DNA of 64,000 nt from JBQTKD01 sp052389435 (GTDB taxonomy: Bacteria > Actinomycetota > Actinomycetes > Sporichthyales > Sporichthyaceae), in contig JBQTIB010000015.1 of NCBI GenBank assembly GCA_052389435.1, positions 7,133-71,132 of the forward strand. The letters run 5' to 3'. The notes under the pieces are model-generated. The model saw nothing but the letters and a program-made list of their open reading frames with translations, was not told the origin of the DNA and made no database searches. The translations under genes and the position numbers were made by a program. This document shows, one piece after another, positions 8,419 to 16,704 of this stretch. Position 1 is the stretch's first letter; every line of letters begins with the position of its first letter.

Positions 8419-9603
8419 GTGAAAGCGCTGACCTGGCAGGGCCGTCGCGACGTGCGCATCGCGGAGGTGGCGGACCCCAGGATCGAAGAGCCGACCGACG
8501 CGATCGTCAAGGTGACCTCGACCGCCATCTGCGGGTCGGATCTGCACCTCTACGAGGTGCTCGGCCCGTTCCTCAAACCCGGCGACGTGCTCGGGCACGA
8601 GCCCATGGGCATCGTCGAGGAGGTCGGCCGCGACGTCACGCACCTGAAGGCCGGCGATCGGGTGGTGATCCCATTCAACATCTCCTGCGGGCACTGCTGG
8701 ATGTGCGAGCGTCGGCTGTACGCGCAGTGCGAGACCACGCAGAACCGCGCCACCGGCAAGGGCGCGAGCCTGTTCGGCTACACCGAGCTCTACGGGTCCG
8801 TGCCCGGCGGGCAGGCCGAGTACCTGCGCGTTCCGCAGGCACAGTTCGGGCCGATCAAGGTGCCGCAGGGCCCGCCGGACGAGCGGTTCCTGTACCTGTC
8901 CGACGTGCTGCCGACCGCGTGGCAGGCGGTGGCGTGGGCCGAGGTGCCCAAGGGCGGGACGGTGGCCGTGCTCGGTCTGGGCCCGATCGGGCAGATGTGC
9001 GCCCGGATCGCGCTGCACCAGGGTGCGGCGCGCGCGATCTGCGTGGACCCGGTGCCGGACCGTCGCGAGGAGGCCCTGGCGTTCGGTGCGGAGGTGCTCG
9101 ACTCGGCGGCGGTCGAGGACGTTGCGACGGCGCTGATCGAGACGACCGACGGGCGCGGACCCGACGCGGTGATCGACGCCGTCGGCATGGAGGCCGACCA
9201 TTCGGGCCTGGCCAAGGCCGCCCACGCGGTCGTCGGCCATCTGCCCGATGCGATCGCCAAGCCCGCCATGGACCTGATGGGCGTGGACCGGCTCGGTGCG
9301 CTGCACACCGCGGTGAAGGCGGTCCGACGCGGCGGGACCGTCTCGGTGAGCGGGGTCTACGGCGGCGAGGCGGACCCGATGCCGATGATGGAGATGTTCG
9401 ACCGCGGGATCACCCTGCGGATGGGGCAGTGCCACGTGAAGCGCTGGATCGACGACATCCTGCCTCTCGTCCTGGACGACGCCGACCCCCTCGGCACGCA
9501 GAAGCTGGCGACGCACCGCCTCGCGCTGGCCGACGCACCGCTCGGCTACGACATCTTCCAGCGCAAGGAAGACGGCTGCCGCAAGGTGGTCCTGCACCCC
9601 TGA
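8419..9603 (+). CDS. zinc-dependent alcohol dehydrogenase (formaldehyde dehydrogenase-like)
   Basis: A 394-residue medium-chain dehydrogenase. Catalytic zinc ligands appear in AICGSDLH (Cys), GHEPMG (His-Glu) and the later DVLPTAW region. The structural zinc loop is CGHCWMCERRLYAQC (four Cys). The NAD-binding motif is VLGLGPIGQM near residue 190. An insertion around DAIDAVGMEAD...VGHLPDAIAK and the overall spacing match the glutathione-independent formaldehyde dehydrogenase-like subgroup common in actinobacteria. The start is GTG at 8419 with AGGGAGA upstream. Substrate is inferred only at the level of alcohol/aldehyde. Confidence 0.85.
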   Translation: MKALTWQGRRDVRIAEVADPRIEEPTDAIVKVTSTAICGSDLHLYEVLGPFLKPGDVLGHEPMGIVEEVGRDVTHLKAGDRVVIPFNISCGHCWMCERRLYAQCETTQNRATGKGASLFGYTELYGSVPGGQAEYLRVPQAQFGPIKVPQGPPDERFLYLSDVLPTAWQAVAWAEVPKGGTVAVLGLGPIGQMCARIALHQGAARAICVDPVPDRREEALAFGAEVLDSAAVEDVATALIETTDGRGPDAVIDAVGMEADHSGLAKAAHAVVGHLPDAIAKPAMDLMGVDRLGALHTAVKAVRRGGTVSVSGVYGGEADPMPMMEMFDRGITLRMGQCHVKRWIDDILPLVLDDADPLGTQKLATHRLALADAPLGYDIFQRKEDGCRKVVLHP

Positions 9604-9610
9604 GCCGGCG

Positions 9611-9625
9611 CTGACGATGCGTCAG
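9611..9625. terminator. stop-codon hairpin between convergent genes
   Basis: CTGACG-ATG-CGTCAG: the TCA on the right is the stop codon of the minus-strand gene. The same six-base arms recur at 14516-14530 and 63535-63549, always at convergent gene ends. Confidence 0.4.
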
Positions 9626-10836
9626 TAGTCGAGGGCGGGAGCGCGCACCTCGATCAGTTCGACGTCGTCGGGCCGGTCGCGGTTGCTCGCCCGCCCGTTG
9701 CTGCTCGGGAAGTTGTTGTCGTTGGCGATGAGCAGCCGCCCGCCAGGGCGCACCGTCAGGCTTTCGACCGACTGCAGCGGAAACGAGAACAGTGGCCCGA
9801 CGCCGTACTCGCCGGGGCGCGGCGGCCAGGAGAGCAACCCCGGGTCGGCTATGAACCGCAGGTCCACCACGAGGCGTTTGGCGAGGTTTCCGGCGGCGTC
9901 GCGCACGCGCAGGTCGACCAGGTAGACCTTCTTGTGTCGGGTCTGCGCGCCCTGGCTGTTGTCGCGTTCGATCAGGACGAAGCGGTGCTCGTCGAGAGCG
10001 GCGAGGTCGGCGATCAGCGCGCCGGGCGCCGAATCGTCGGCCAGTACCGTCCATCTGCGCTCGGTAAACGCGCGGGTGGTGGTGTCGAACTCGCGCATGA
10101 GCCGGCGCCGTTGGATCGGGTCGAACCGCAGCGCACCCTCGAGCATCGGGTAGAGGTAGCGCCCGGTGGGGTCCATCGCCATGGCCTCGAAACCCTTGCC
10201 CGCGGGCTGGGTGGCCATCGTCGGGTCGGCGAGCGTCGGATTGTTCGGCGTCACGACGCCCGGCATCGTGACCGGCGGCGCGAGCACCGCGCCGGTCGCG
10301 TCGACGTGGAGCAGGAAGGGCCCGTACTCCTCCCCGATCCAGAACGTGCCGTCGGGCAGCAGGGCCAGCGACTCCGGGTCGAAGTCGGCGCCGGTGAGCA
10401 CGCGATCGGTGCGGGTGAGTGGGAACGGGACGTGTCCCGACGGGTCGGAGAGCGTCACGGCGCCGGTGACGGCGATCGTGCCGCTTCCGCCGGAGGACGT
10501 CTTCAGATCGGGTCGGATGCGGTAGATGCGCAGCAGGAAGTCCTTCGACGTACTCCTGCCTCCGAAGCCGTTGTCGGGCATCGCCCAGAGTTCGCCGGCG
10601 CCGGCGTCGAGGAGCGCGGAGAAGCCGGGGAGCGGCTGAGCCGGAAACGGCGGCACGATGCCGTTCCTGGGGCGGACTGCGGCGCCGGCCGGCGGTCCCG
10701 GTTGGTAGGCCAGCGCGGGAAGAACTGCGCGCCCCGTCAGCAGCGCGGGAGCGATCTCGGGAACGGCCGCGGACGCCGACGGGACCGCGCTGCCGAGCAG
10801 CGCGGCGGCGAGGACCGTGAGCAGCGCGCTGCGCAT
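9622..10836 (-). CDS. secreted esterase-like phytase-domain protein
   Basis: A 404-residue protein with a Sec signal peptide (MRSALLTVLAAALLGSAVPSASA) and an 'esterase-like activity of phytase' beta-propeller domain over nearly the whole mature part. Recognisable segments are LWAMPDNGFGG, TGADFDPESLALLPDGTFW, GEEYGPFLLH, KGFEAMAMD, and the closing LLIANDNNFPSSNGR. Family members hydrolyse phosphate esters or are of unknown specificity; the DNNFP and EEYGP loops probably bind calcium or phosphate. A paralogue lies at 20131-21360. No strong ribosome site is visible before ATG 10836. Ends face to face with the alcohol dehydrogenase. Confidence 0.8.
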   Translation of the reverse strand: MRSALLTVLAAALLGSAVPSASAAVPEIAPALLTGRAVLPALAYQPGPPAGAAVRPRNGIVPPFPAQPLPGFSALLDAGAGELWAMPDNGFGGRSTSKDFLLRIYRIRPDLKTSSGGSGTIAVTGAVTLSDPSGHVPFPLTRTDRVLTGADFDPESLALLPDGTFWIGEEYGPFLLHVDATGAVLAPPVTMPGVVTPNNPTLADPTMATQPAGKGFEAMAMDPTGRYLYPMLEGALRFDPIQRRRLMREFDTTTRAFTERRWTVLADDSAPGALIADLAALDEHRFVLIERDNSQGAQTRHKKVYLVDLRVRDAAGNLAKRLVVDLRFIADPGLLSWPPRPGEYGVGPLFSFPLQSVESLTVRPGGRLLIANDNNFPSSNGRASNRDRPDDVELIEVRAPALDY

Positions 10837-10930
10837 TCTGAGGACCCTACGGCCCCGAGGCGCGTGTGTGGTGGATCTTCGAGCGGGCAAGTGGGTGGGG
10901 ACACAGCTCTCACCGGACCGGAGGATTCCC

Positions 10931-11512
10931 ATGACCCGCATCGGCATCGTCGTCGGCAGTACCCGCGCCGGCCGCCGCAGCGACCTGGTCGCGAACTGGG
11001 TGTGGCAGTGGGCGAGCAAGCGCGACGACGCCCAGTTCGAGGTGCTGGACCTCAAGGACGTGGACCTGCCGTTCTTCGACGACGCTTCACCGCCGGCAAT
11101 GGGCCAACGCCCGTCCGACCCGCGCGCCCAGCGTTGGTCGGATCTGGTGGACGGCTTCGACGGGTTCGTGTTCGTGACGCCGGAGTACAACCACGGCCCG
11201 CCCGGAGTGCTGAAGAACGCGATCGACCACCTGTTCACGCCGTGGCACAACAAGGCCGCGGGCTTCGTGTCCTACGGCTCCACCGGCGGGGTGCGGGCCG
11301 TGGAGCAGTTGCGGCTGATCCTCGCCGAGGTGCGCGTCGCGACGGTCCGCTCGCAGGTCGCGCTGTCGCTGTTCACCGACTTCGAGATCGAGGACTTCGC
11401 CGAGCCCGGCCGGTTCACGCCTGCCGAACGGCAGGAGACGGCGTTGTCGGCGATGCTCGACGAGGTCGTCGACTGGAGCTTGGCCCTGTCCTCGCTCCGG
11501 CGCGCCGGCTGA
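10931..11512 (+). CDS. NADPH-dependent FMN reductase (quinone reductase-like flavoprotein)
   Basis: A 193-residue flavodoxin-fold protein. GSTRAGRRSD is the FMN phosphate-binding loop near residue 9, PEYNHGPPGVLKNAIDHL is the family signature near residue 80, and GSTGGVRAVEQLR is the second flavin loop. Members reduce FMN, azo dyes or quinones with NAD(P)H in the cytoplasm. ATG with GGAGGATT upstream. It converges on the dCTP deaminase gene, the two stop codons being three bases apart. Confidence 0.85.
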   Translation: MTRIGIVVGSTRAGRRSDLVANWVWQWASKRDDAQFEVLDLKDVDLPFFDDASPPAMGQRPSDPRAQRWSDLVDGFDGFVFVTPEYNHGPPGVLKNAIDHLFTPWHNKAAGFVSYGSTGGVRAVEQLRLILAEVRVATVRSQVALSLFTDFEIEDFAEPGRFTPAERQETALSAMLDEVVDWSLALSSLRRAG

Positions 11513-11515
11513 CGG

Positions 11516-12733
11516 TCAGGAGCGCCGGAAGTGCTTGCCGAGGGTTTCGGTCTGGCCCTGGTAGTTCGAGCCGATTCCCTGCCCGTAGAGATGCGTGGGC
11601 TCTTCGAGCATTTTCTCGAAGGTCAGTTTGCAGACGCCCTGGCGGTGTTCGATCATGAACGGCACGTCGTGGGCGCGGACCTCGAGGGCGGCGGTGGACC
11701 CGGTGCTCTCGCCCTCCACCCGGTGGCCGAAGCCCGGGTCGAAGAACCCGGCGTAGTGGGTGCGCAGTTCGCCGCTGGTGGGGTCGTAGGCGGTCATCTC
11801 CGCGGCCAGGCCCGGCGGGACGCGGACGGCCTCGTAGGACATCAGCAGGTAGAAGTTCTTGGGGTTCAAGACGAGGCGATCGCCCTCCTCGCGCTTGACC
11901 GGCTCCCAGAACGGGTCCGGGTCTGCGCCGAGCTGCATCATGTTGAGCAGCGGCGCGCTGCCGCGGGCCCGGTGGCCGACGTGCCCCTGGGCGTCGCCGC
12001 GCAGATCCAGGCCGAGGAACAGGCCGTTGCCCAGCTGTAGCGAATCCGCGTCGCACGGGCGGCCGTCGGCGTACAGGATCGGTTCGATGCGGTGGTGCTC
12101 GCGGATCTGAGCATCCGTCAGGGCGGCGTCGCCGACGGACAGGCGCAGCTGGTTGAGCGTCAGGTCCTCGCGCACCCGGATGGGAAAGGACAGCGGGACG
12201 ACCTCGAGGTAGAGCCGGCCGTGGTAGCCGGGCGCGATCTCGTCGAAGCGGGCGCTGGAGTCGGTGATGACCCGGGTGAACACGTCGGCGCGGCCGGTCG
12301 AGCTCTTCGGGTTGGCCTTGCCGCGCACGCCCGGCGGCAGCGAGAGACGTTCCTTGAGCGGGATCAGGTACGGCCGGCCGACCTCGAGGACCGCGCCGTC
12401 GCCGTGCAGGTTGAGCTCGTCGATGACGAAGTCCTTGACCCGGCTCTCCACGGTCTGCTCGCCCGGAAGGAAGCTGCACCGGATGCGGTAGGCGTGTTCG
12501 TCGAGGCGCAGGTCCAGGCTCGCGGGTTGCACGTTCTCCCGCGGAATCGTGTACCGGCCCGCGTCGATCACCCCGGCTGCGATGGCCTGCTTCAGGTACT
12601 GGTTGGGAAGCACCCCGCCGCCCGGTGGCAACTCGAAAGGCGCGCTGTCGTCCGCTCGCAGGCTCGCGAAAGGCGCGCCGTCGTCCGCTCGCAGGCTCGC
12701 GAAAGGCGGCATGTCGTCGGTGGTCCCAGGCAT
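11516..12733 (-). CDS. 2'-deoxycytidine 5'-triphosphate deaminase (DCD_N type)
   Basis: A 405-residue protein built of two dCTP-deaminase/dUTPase-like halves: the first contains QPASLDLRLDEHAYRI and KANPKSSTGRADVFTRV (catalytic-site serine/arginine and lid pattern of Dcd), the second FYLLMSYEAVRVPPGLAAEM and THYAGFFDPGFG. The length matches the DCD N-terminal family rather than the 190-residue trimeric Dcd. Role: deaminate dCTP to dUTP for dTTP supply. Its N-terminus is odd: residues about 10-36 are repeats of FASLRADD(G/S)AP encoded by a 33-bp tandem repeat. A start at 12712 is also possible. Confidence 0.8.
   Translation of the reverse strand: MPGTTDDMPPFASLRADDGAPFASLRADDSAPFELPPGGGVLPNQYLKQAIAAGVIDAGRYTIPRENVQPASLDLRLDEHAYRIRCSFLPGEQTVESRVKDFVIDELNLHGDGAVLEVGRPYLIPLKERLSLPPGVRGKANPKSSTGRADVFTRVITDSSARFDEIAPGYHGRLYLEVVPLSFPIRVREDLTLNQLRLSVGDAALTDAQIREHHRIEPILYADGRPCDADSLQLGNGLFLGLDLRGDAQGHVGHRARGSAPLLNMMQLGADPDPFWEPVKREEGDRLVLNPKNFYLLMSYEAVRVPPGLAAEMTAYDPTSGELRTHYAGFFDPGFGHRVEGESTGSTAALEVRAHDVPFMIEHRQGVCKLTFEKMLEEPTHLYGQGIGSNYQGQTETLGKHFRRS
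12633..12718. repeat. 33-bp in-frame tandem repeat in the dCTP deaminase 5' end
   Basis: Two full 33-bp units (12633-12665 and 12666-12698) differ at one base, followed by a partial third unit. Each encodes eleven residues (FASLRADDGAP), so copy number can change without shifting the frame. Confidence 0.8.
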
Positions 12734-12825
12734 GCGCGCAACTCTACGAGCCGCCCCGCCACCGGGCGTAGCCGCTCCCGGCCCGGGTACCTGTTCGGAA
12801 TCGAGCATTCCTCGGGAGGGAAGCC

Positions 12826-13092
12826 ATGCGCCTGAAGTTGATCACCGGCCTCGCCGTCGCGGCACTCGCTGGTACCCGAGCGGGCCGGGACCAGATCGGC
12901 AGGCTCGTGGGCCTGGTCAAGCAACGCGTCGGCGGCGCCGCCGAGCCGACCGACCCAGCGACCGGCGGCCCGCCGAGCGTGGCCGAAGAGGTGTTCACCG
13001 CCGAGCACCCCACCCCGGGCACGGTCGCGGCGGCCGTCGGCGCCCCGAACGCGCCCGATCCGGACGTCATCGAGACCTCGGCGCACCCGTAG
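12826..13092 (+). CDS. 88-residue actinobacterial protein of unknown function
   Basis: The protein begins MRLKLITGLAVAALAGTRAGRDQ, a short hydrophobic helix followed by a basic GTRAGRDQIGRLV segment that recalls YtxH-type small proteins, then a Pro/Thr/Ala-rich disordered tail ending VIETSAHP. The hydrophobic stretch may act as an uncleaved membrane anchor or amphipathic helix. GGGAGGGAAG lies just before the ATG. It diverges from the dCTP deaminase. No function can be assigned. Confidence 0.6.
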   Translation: MRLKLITGLAVAALAGTRAGRDQIGRLVGLVKQRVGGAAEPTDPATGGPPSVAEEVFTAEHPTPGTVAAAVGAPNAPDPDVIETSAHP

Positions 13093-13110
13093 CCGAACCG
13101 TCACCTGGCA

Positions 13111-13160
13111 ATCGACAGGAACCGATTGACAGTCGATAGGCACTGACCGATTCTCGATAC
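13111..13160 (+). promoter_or_regulatory. promoter of the DUF2975 operon, probably leaderless
   Basis: TTGACA at 13126-13131 is a perfect -35; 17 bases on, GATTCT (13149-13154) can serve as -10, placing the transcription start at or next to the ATG at 13161. No ribosome site precedes that ATG, consistent with a leaderless mRNA. An imperfect inverted repeat (ATCGACAG / CAGTCGAT, 13111-13137) overlaps the -35 and could bind the HTH protein encoded at 13640. Confidence 0.45.
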
Positions 13161-13640
13161 ATGTTTACCGAGAGTCGTGCGGTCGCCGCACTGCGGGCGT
13201 TCCTCGTCGTCCTGTTCCTCGTGCTGGTGATGCTCCAGACGCTGTCGCTGCCGGGGCAGTTCCGGCACATGGCCCGGGAGGAGCCCGACCTCGCCTACCT
13301 GCGGTGGACGTTCACCGCGGTCGCCGTCTTTCTCGTGCTGTGCGCGCAGGTCGTCATCGTCTGCATCTGGCGCCTGCTCGGCCTGGTCACGAGGGACCGC
13401 ATCTTCCACGAGGCCGCGTTCGCCTGGGTGAACGCGATCATCGGGGCGATCGCCGCGGCCTGGGCGGTGCTGGTCGGGCTGCTGGTCTACGTCGGCTTCC
13501 GGGCCGACGATCCCGGCGGGCCGATCCTGCTGTTCCTGCTCACCGTCGGCGTCGGCGTCGTGGGCCTGCTGATGGTCGTGATGCGCGCCCTGCTCCGGCA
13601 GGCCACCGCGCTGCGCACGGACCTCGAGGCGGTCATCTGA
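13161..13640 (+). CDS. DUF2975 membrane protein
   Basis: A 159-residue protein with four predicted membrane helices (about 7-27, 48-70, 88-110, 120-143) and the DUF2975 pattern, including the RDRIFHEAAFAWVN loop between helices 2 and 3. In many bacteria DUF2975 proteins are encoded next to a small YozG-like Cro/C1 helix-turn-helix protein, exactly as here: its TGA overlaps the ATG of the HTH gene. Function unknown; presumably a sensor or membrane partner of the regulator. First gene of a four-gene overlapping operon. Confidence 0.8.
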   Translation: MFTESRAVAALRAFLVVLFLVLVMLQTLSLPGQFRHMAREEPDLAYLRWTFTAVAVFLVLCAQVVIVCIWRLLGLVTRDRIFHEAAFAWVNAIIGAIAAAWAVLVGLLVYVGFRADDPGGPILLFLLTVGVGVVGLLMVVMRALLRQATALRTDLEAVI

Positions 13641-13897
13641 TGCCGATCGTCGTGCGCATCGACGTGGAGTTGGCCAGGCGCAAGATGAGCGTCGGCGAGT
13701 TCGCCGCGGCGGTGGGGCTGACGCCGGCCAACGTCGCCGTGCTCAAGAACGGACGCGCCAAGGCGGTCCGGTTCAGCACGCTGGAGGCGATGTGCCGGGT
13801 GCTGGAGTGCCAACCCGGCGACCTTCTGGAATTCCTGCCCGACGACGGCGATCCCGCCGCGTCGCACCTCGAACTCGTCGACCTGGAGTCGGAATGA
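13640..13897 (+). CDS. small XRE/YozG-type helix-turn-helix regulator
   Basis: An 85-residue DNA-binding protein. The HTH is MSVGEFAAAVGLTPANVAVLKNGRAKAVRF (described by position 13-42), followed by LEAMCRVLECQPGDLLEF, the usual C-terminal part of Cro/C1-type YozG proteins. It overlaps the DUF2975 stop by one base (TGATG) and its own stop overlaps the next ATG. It most likely regulates this operon, possibly through the inverted repeat at 13111-13137; that is inference from context. Confidence 0.8.
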   Translation: MPIVVRIDVELARRKMSVGEFAAAVGLTPANVAVLKNGRAKAVRFSTLEAMCRVLECQPGDLLEFLPDDGDPAASHLELVDLESE

Positions 13898-14064
13898 AGT
13901 ACGCGCTGTGTCTGCTGTTCATTGCACTCGGCGGCTTCGCGGTCGTTGCCGGCGAGGCGGACGACTCCCCCGGGCTGTCGGGCATCGGCCTGCTGACGGC
14001 GATCGCCGCCGTGGTCGTCATGGTTCGCATCAAGAACCGCCGGCGGGGCAGTCGGATCGCATGA
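13894..14064 (+). CDS. 56-residue two-helix membrane protein
   Basis: The sequence MKYALCLLFIALGGFAVVAG is a hydrophobic helix, a short polar loop EADDSPGLSG follows, then a second helix (IGLLTAIAAVVVMVRI) and a basic end KNRRRGSRIA. It is embedded by four-base overlaps between the HTH gene and the following SRPBCC gene, which strongly supports translation. No family is recognised. Likely a small inner-membrane partner of the DUF2975 protein. Confidence 0.65.
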   Translation: MKYALCLLFIALGGFAVVAGEADDSPGLSGIGLLTAIAAVVVMVRIKNRRRGSRIA

Positions 14065-14519
14065 CCCAGGTTTCCGAGCTCACCTCAGGCGTGACCGTCC
14101 ACCGCGAGTGCGCGGCGACCCCCGGCGCGGTGATGGAGGTGCTCGGCGACGGCTGGCTGTTCGGACTGTGGGTCGTCGGCGCCTCGCACATCCGCGACGT
14201 CGACGCGGGCTGGCCCGCCGTCGGCACGAAGATCCACCACTCGGTGGGCGCCTGGCCGCTGCTGATCGAGGACAACACCGAGAGCCTCGAGTACGACCCG
14301 GAGGGCCTGTTGGTACTCCGGGCCCGGGCCTGGCCGGTGGGCGAGGCGCAGATTCGCCTCGAGATCGAGCGTGTCGACGGCGGCGCGCGCATGACGATGA
14401 CGGAGGACGTGCGGCGTGGACCGGGCCGGCTGCTCGGCCCTGCCGCGAAGGTGCTGTTCCCTCCTCGGAACCGGGAGTCGTTGGCCCGGCTTGCGGCGTT
14501 GGCCGAACGTCGCGTCTGA
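14061..14519 (+). CDS. SRPBCC-family (polyketide cyclase/START-like) protein
   Basis: A 152-residue START-fold protein: VHRECAATPGAVMEVLGDGW opens the fold, WPAVGTKIHHSVGAWPLLIEDNTE forms the strands, and MTMTEDVRRGPGRLLGP precedes the C-terminal helix. Such proteins bind hydrophobic ligands in a deep pocket; the ligand is unknown. ATG overlaps the stop of the preceding membrane peptide (ATGA). Its TGA is one arm of the 14516-14530 hairpin shared with the convergent oxidoreductase. Last gene of the DUF2975 operon. Confidence 0.75.
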   Translation: MTQVSELTSGVTVHRECAATPGAVMEVLGDGWLFGLWVVGASHIRDVDAGWPAVGTKIHHSVGAWPLLIEDNTESLEYDPEGLLVLRARAWPVGEAQIRLEIERVDGGARMTMTEDVRRGPGRLLGPAAKVLFPPRNRESLARLAALAERRV

Positions 14520-14530
14520 CGTTTCGTCAG
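14516..14530. terminator. stop-codon hairpin between convergent genes
   Basis: CTGACG-TTT-CGTCAG: the TGA is the SRPBCC stop and the TCA is the stop of the minus-strand oxidoreductase, so both stop codons lie in the two arms of one short hairpin. Confidence 0.4.
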
Positions 14531-16113
14531 TTCTTCAGCAGGCGCCGCTGCAGCGACCCGACGACACCGCGGTAGAGGGCGCCCGCTCTGCCGTTGGCCG
14601 CGAGGGCCGCCCGGGCGGCGTTCGCGCCGCACGCGCCGTGCACCCCGCCGCCCGGATGCGCCGAGGCCGAGGCGAGCCAGAGCCCGGGAATCGGGGTGTC
14701 GGCCCGGCCCAAGCCGGGCACCGGGCGGAACACGAGCTGCTGGTGCAGGCCCGACGTTCCACCGTTCATCGCACCGCGCAGCAGGTTCGGGTTCACCGAG
14801 GCCATGGCGGCCGGGTCGAGCACCGACCGTCCGAGGACGAGCCCGGAGAAGCCGGGCGCGGCCTTCTCCACCGCCGCTTCGAGTTCCTCGACCGCGGCGG
14901 CGATCGCGTCGACGTCCTCGTGGCGACCGGCCGGCAGGTGGGCGTAGGCCCAGGCGGTCTCGGTGCCCCGGGGGGACCGGCCCGGGTCGGCGGCGCTCAT
15001 CTGGCCGAGGACGGCGTAGGGGGCGGCGGACGGCTCCCCGCGCCGTAGGGACTGCTGAGTGCGGGTCAGTTCCATCAGGGCGCCGCCGAGGTGCACCGTG
15101 CCCGCGCCGGCGATTTCCGTGTTCTGCCAGGGAATGGGCGCAGACAGCGCCCAGTCGACCTTGACCGCGGGCAGTTCCCACTCGAACCGCTCCATCGCTC
15201 GACGGAGCCCGGCGGGCTGGGCGGCGGACGGGACGAGCGAGCCGTAGAGCACGGGCGCCGCGACGTCGGCCAGCACCGCGCGGCGTACCCGCACCGACCG
15301 GCCCTCGGCGGTGCGGACGCCACGTGCCCGTCCGCCCCCGACCTCGACGAGCGCGACGGGGTTGGAGGTCTCGATCCGCGCCCCCGCGGCACGCGCGCGG
15401 GCGGCCAGCGCGTCGGCCAGGGCCTGCGCTCCGCCGACGGGCACCGGGAAGCCGTGCTGCTGGCCGAGCATGCCGAGCAGCCAGCCGAAAACGGCGCTGC
15501 CGGCGTCCGCGGGACCGAGGTCGCTGTGCATGGCGCAGCCGGCGAGCAGGGCCGGACCCCCCTGGCCCGCGAAGGTTTCCTGACTCCACCGGGCCAACGG
15601 TGCGGTGGCGCGGCGAAGCACTGCGGCACCGGGCCCCAGCCCCATCCGCTTGGCCAGCCGAACCGTCGACCTGATCGGCGGGAACGGGTGCAGCAGGGCG
15701 TCGACGACGAGGTCCCCGATGTGATCCCACTCCTCGCACAGCCGCAGCCAGGCCGCGGCGTCGGCGGAGTGGAAAGTCCCCAGGGACTGCGCCGTCAGCT
15801 CCCGGTCGCGATGCAGGACCACCGCCCGATCCTCGATCGGGTGCGCGATCACCGCGGGCGCGTGCGTCCAGAGCAGGCCGTGCGCCGCGAGGTCGAGGGC
15901 GCGCAGCACCGGCGAGGCGACCGCGAGGGGATAGAAGCCGCTGAAGACGTCGTGCACGAAACCCGCAACGGTGAGTTCCGCGCTGCGGACGGCGCCACCG
16001 ATCTGTTCGGTCGCTTCGAGCACCAGCACGTCCCAACCGGCGTCGGCGAGCAGCGCAGCGGCCACCAAACCGTTGGGGCCGGCACCGATCACCACTGCGT
16101 CGACGGTCTCCAT
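14527..16113 (-). CDS. FAD-dependent phytoene dehydrogenase-type oxidoreductase
   Basis: A 528-residue flavoprotein. The N-terminus carries the dinucleotide motif VVIGAGPNGLVAAALLADAG and the following acidic residue VLEATEQIGGAVRS; the C-terminus has GLWLASASAHPGGGVHGACG, the FAD-ribityl loop of the CrtI/amine-oxidase superfamily. It belongs to the soluble actinobacterial 'NAD(P)/FAD-dependent oxidoreductase' group; no carotenoid genes lie nearby, so the substrate is open. ATG 16113 begins right at the Rossmann motif. It diverges from the hemerythrin gene at 16204 across 90 bases. Confidence 0.8.
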   Translation of the reverse strand: METVDAVVIGAGPNGLVAAALLADAGWDVLVLEATEQIGGAVRSAELTVAGFVHDVFSGFYPLAVASPVLRALDLAAHGLLWTHAPAVIAHPIEDRAVVLHRDRELTAQSLGTFHSADAAAWLRLCEEWDHIGDLVVDALLHPFPPIRSTVRLAKRMGLGPGAAVLRRATAPLARWSQETFAGQGGPALLAGCAMHSDLGPADAGSAVFGWLLGMLGQQHGFPVPVGGAQALADALAARARAAGARIETSNPVALVEVGGGRARGVRTAEGRSVRVRRAVLADVAAPVLYGSLVPSAAQPAGLRRAMERFEWELPAVKVDWALSAPIPWQNTEIAGAGTVHLGGALMELTRTQQSLRRGEPSAAPYAVLGQMSAADPGRSPRGTETAWAYAHLPAGRHEDVDAIAAAVEELEAAVEKAAPGFSGLVLGRSVLDPAAMASVNPNLLRGAMNGGTSGLHQQLVFRPVPGLGRADTPIPGLWLASASAHPGGGVHGACGANAARAALAANGRAGALYRGVVGSLQRRLLKN

Positions 16114-16203
16114 GTCCGGCCACTGCCCCGATCGCGTCGGCGAATACGACCCCGCAGGACGGGGCAGTGGGTCACTATCGCCCGCGTACCGAAGGAGTCC
16201 CCG

Positions 16204-16704
16204 ATGTCTACCGACGCCATCGTTCTGTTGAAGGCCGACCACGACGAACTCAAGGCAGTCTTCCGCGAGTTCGAGGAGGCGGGCCCGGACGCGAAGGTGA
16301 CCAAGGGCCGCCTCGTCGACCGAATGATCGAACTGCTCACCGTGCACACCTATCTCGAGAACGAGTGCCTGTACCCGCAGATGCGCGAGCTCGTGCCAGA
16401 CGTCGAGGACGACATCCTCGAGTCCTACGAAGAGCACCACGTCGCCGACGTGCTGTGCATGGAACTCGCGACGATGAAACCCGAGGACGAGCGCTTCGAC
16501 GCGAAGACCCAGGTCCTCATCGAAAGCGTCAAGCACCACATCGAGGAGGAGGAGACCGGTTGGTTCCCGACCGTGCGCGAGGCGCTCGGCCGCAAGGAAC
16601 TCCAGGCCATCGGCGAGGAGATGATCGCCCTGCGCCCCAAGGCCCCGACCTCGCCGGCCCAGCCCAGCGCGCTGAAGAAGGTCGTCGACGCCGTGATCGC
16701 CTAG
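16204..16704 (+). CDS. hemerythrin HHE-domain protein
   Basis: A 166-residue cytoplasmic protein. Di-iron ligands are visible as KADHDELK (His), TVHTYLENECLYP (His, Glu), SYEEHHVAD (His) and ESVKHHIEEEETGWFP (His, Glu). Family members bind O2 or NO or buffer iron. GAAGGAG lies 7 bases before ATG. A second, fused hemerythrin occurs at 5700-7268 but has a different, shorter ligand spacing. The stop codon overlaps a palindromic CCTAGG that would also end a minus-strand frame from the remnant downstream. Confidence 0.85.
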   Translation: MSTDAIVLLKADHDELKAVFREFEEAGPDAKVTKGRLVDRMIELLTVHTYLENECLYPQMRELVPDVEDDILESYEEHHVADVLCMELATMKPEDERFDAKTQVLIESVKHHIEEEETGWFPTVREALGRKELQAIGEEMIALRPKAPTSPAQPSALKKVVDAVIA

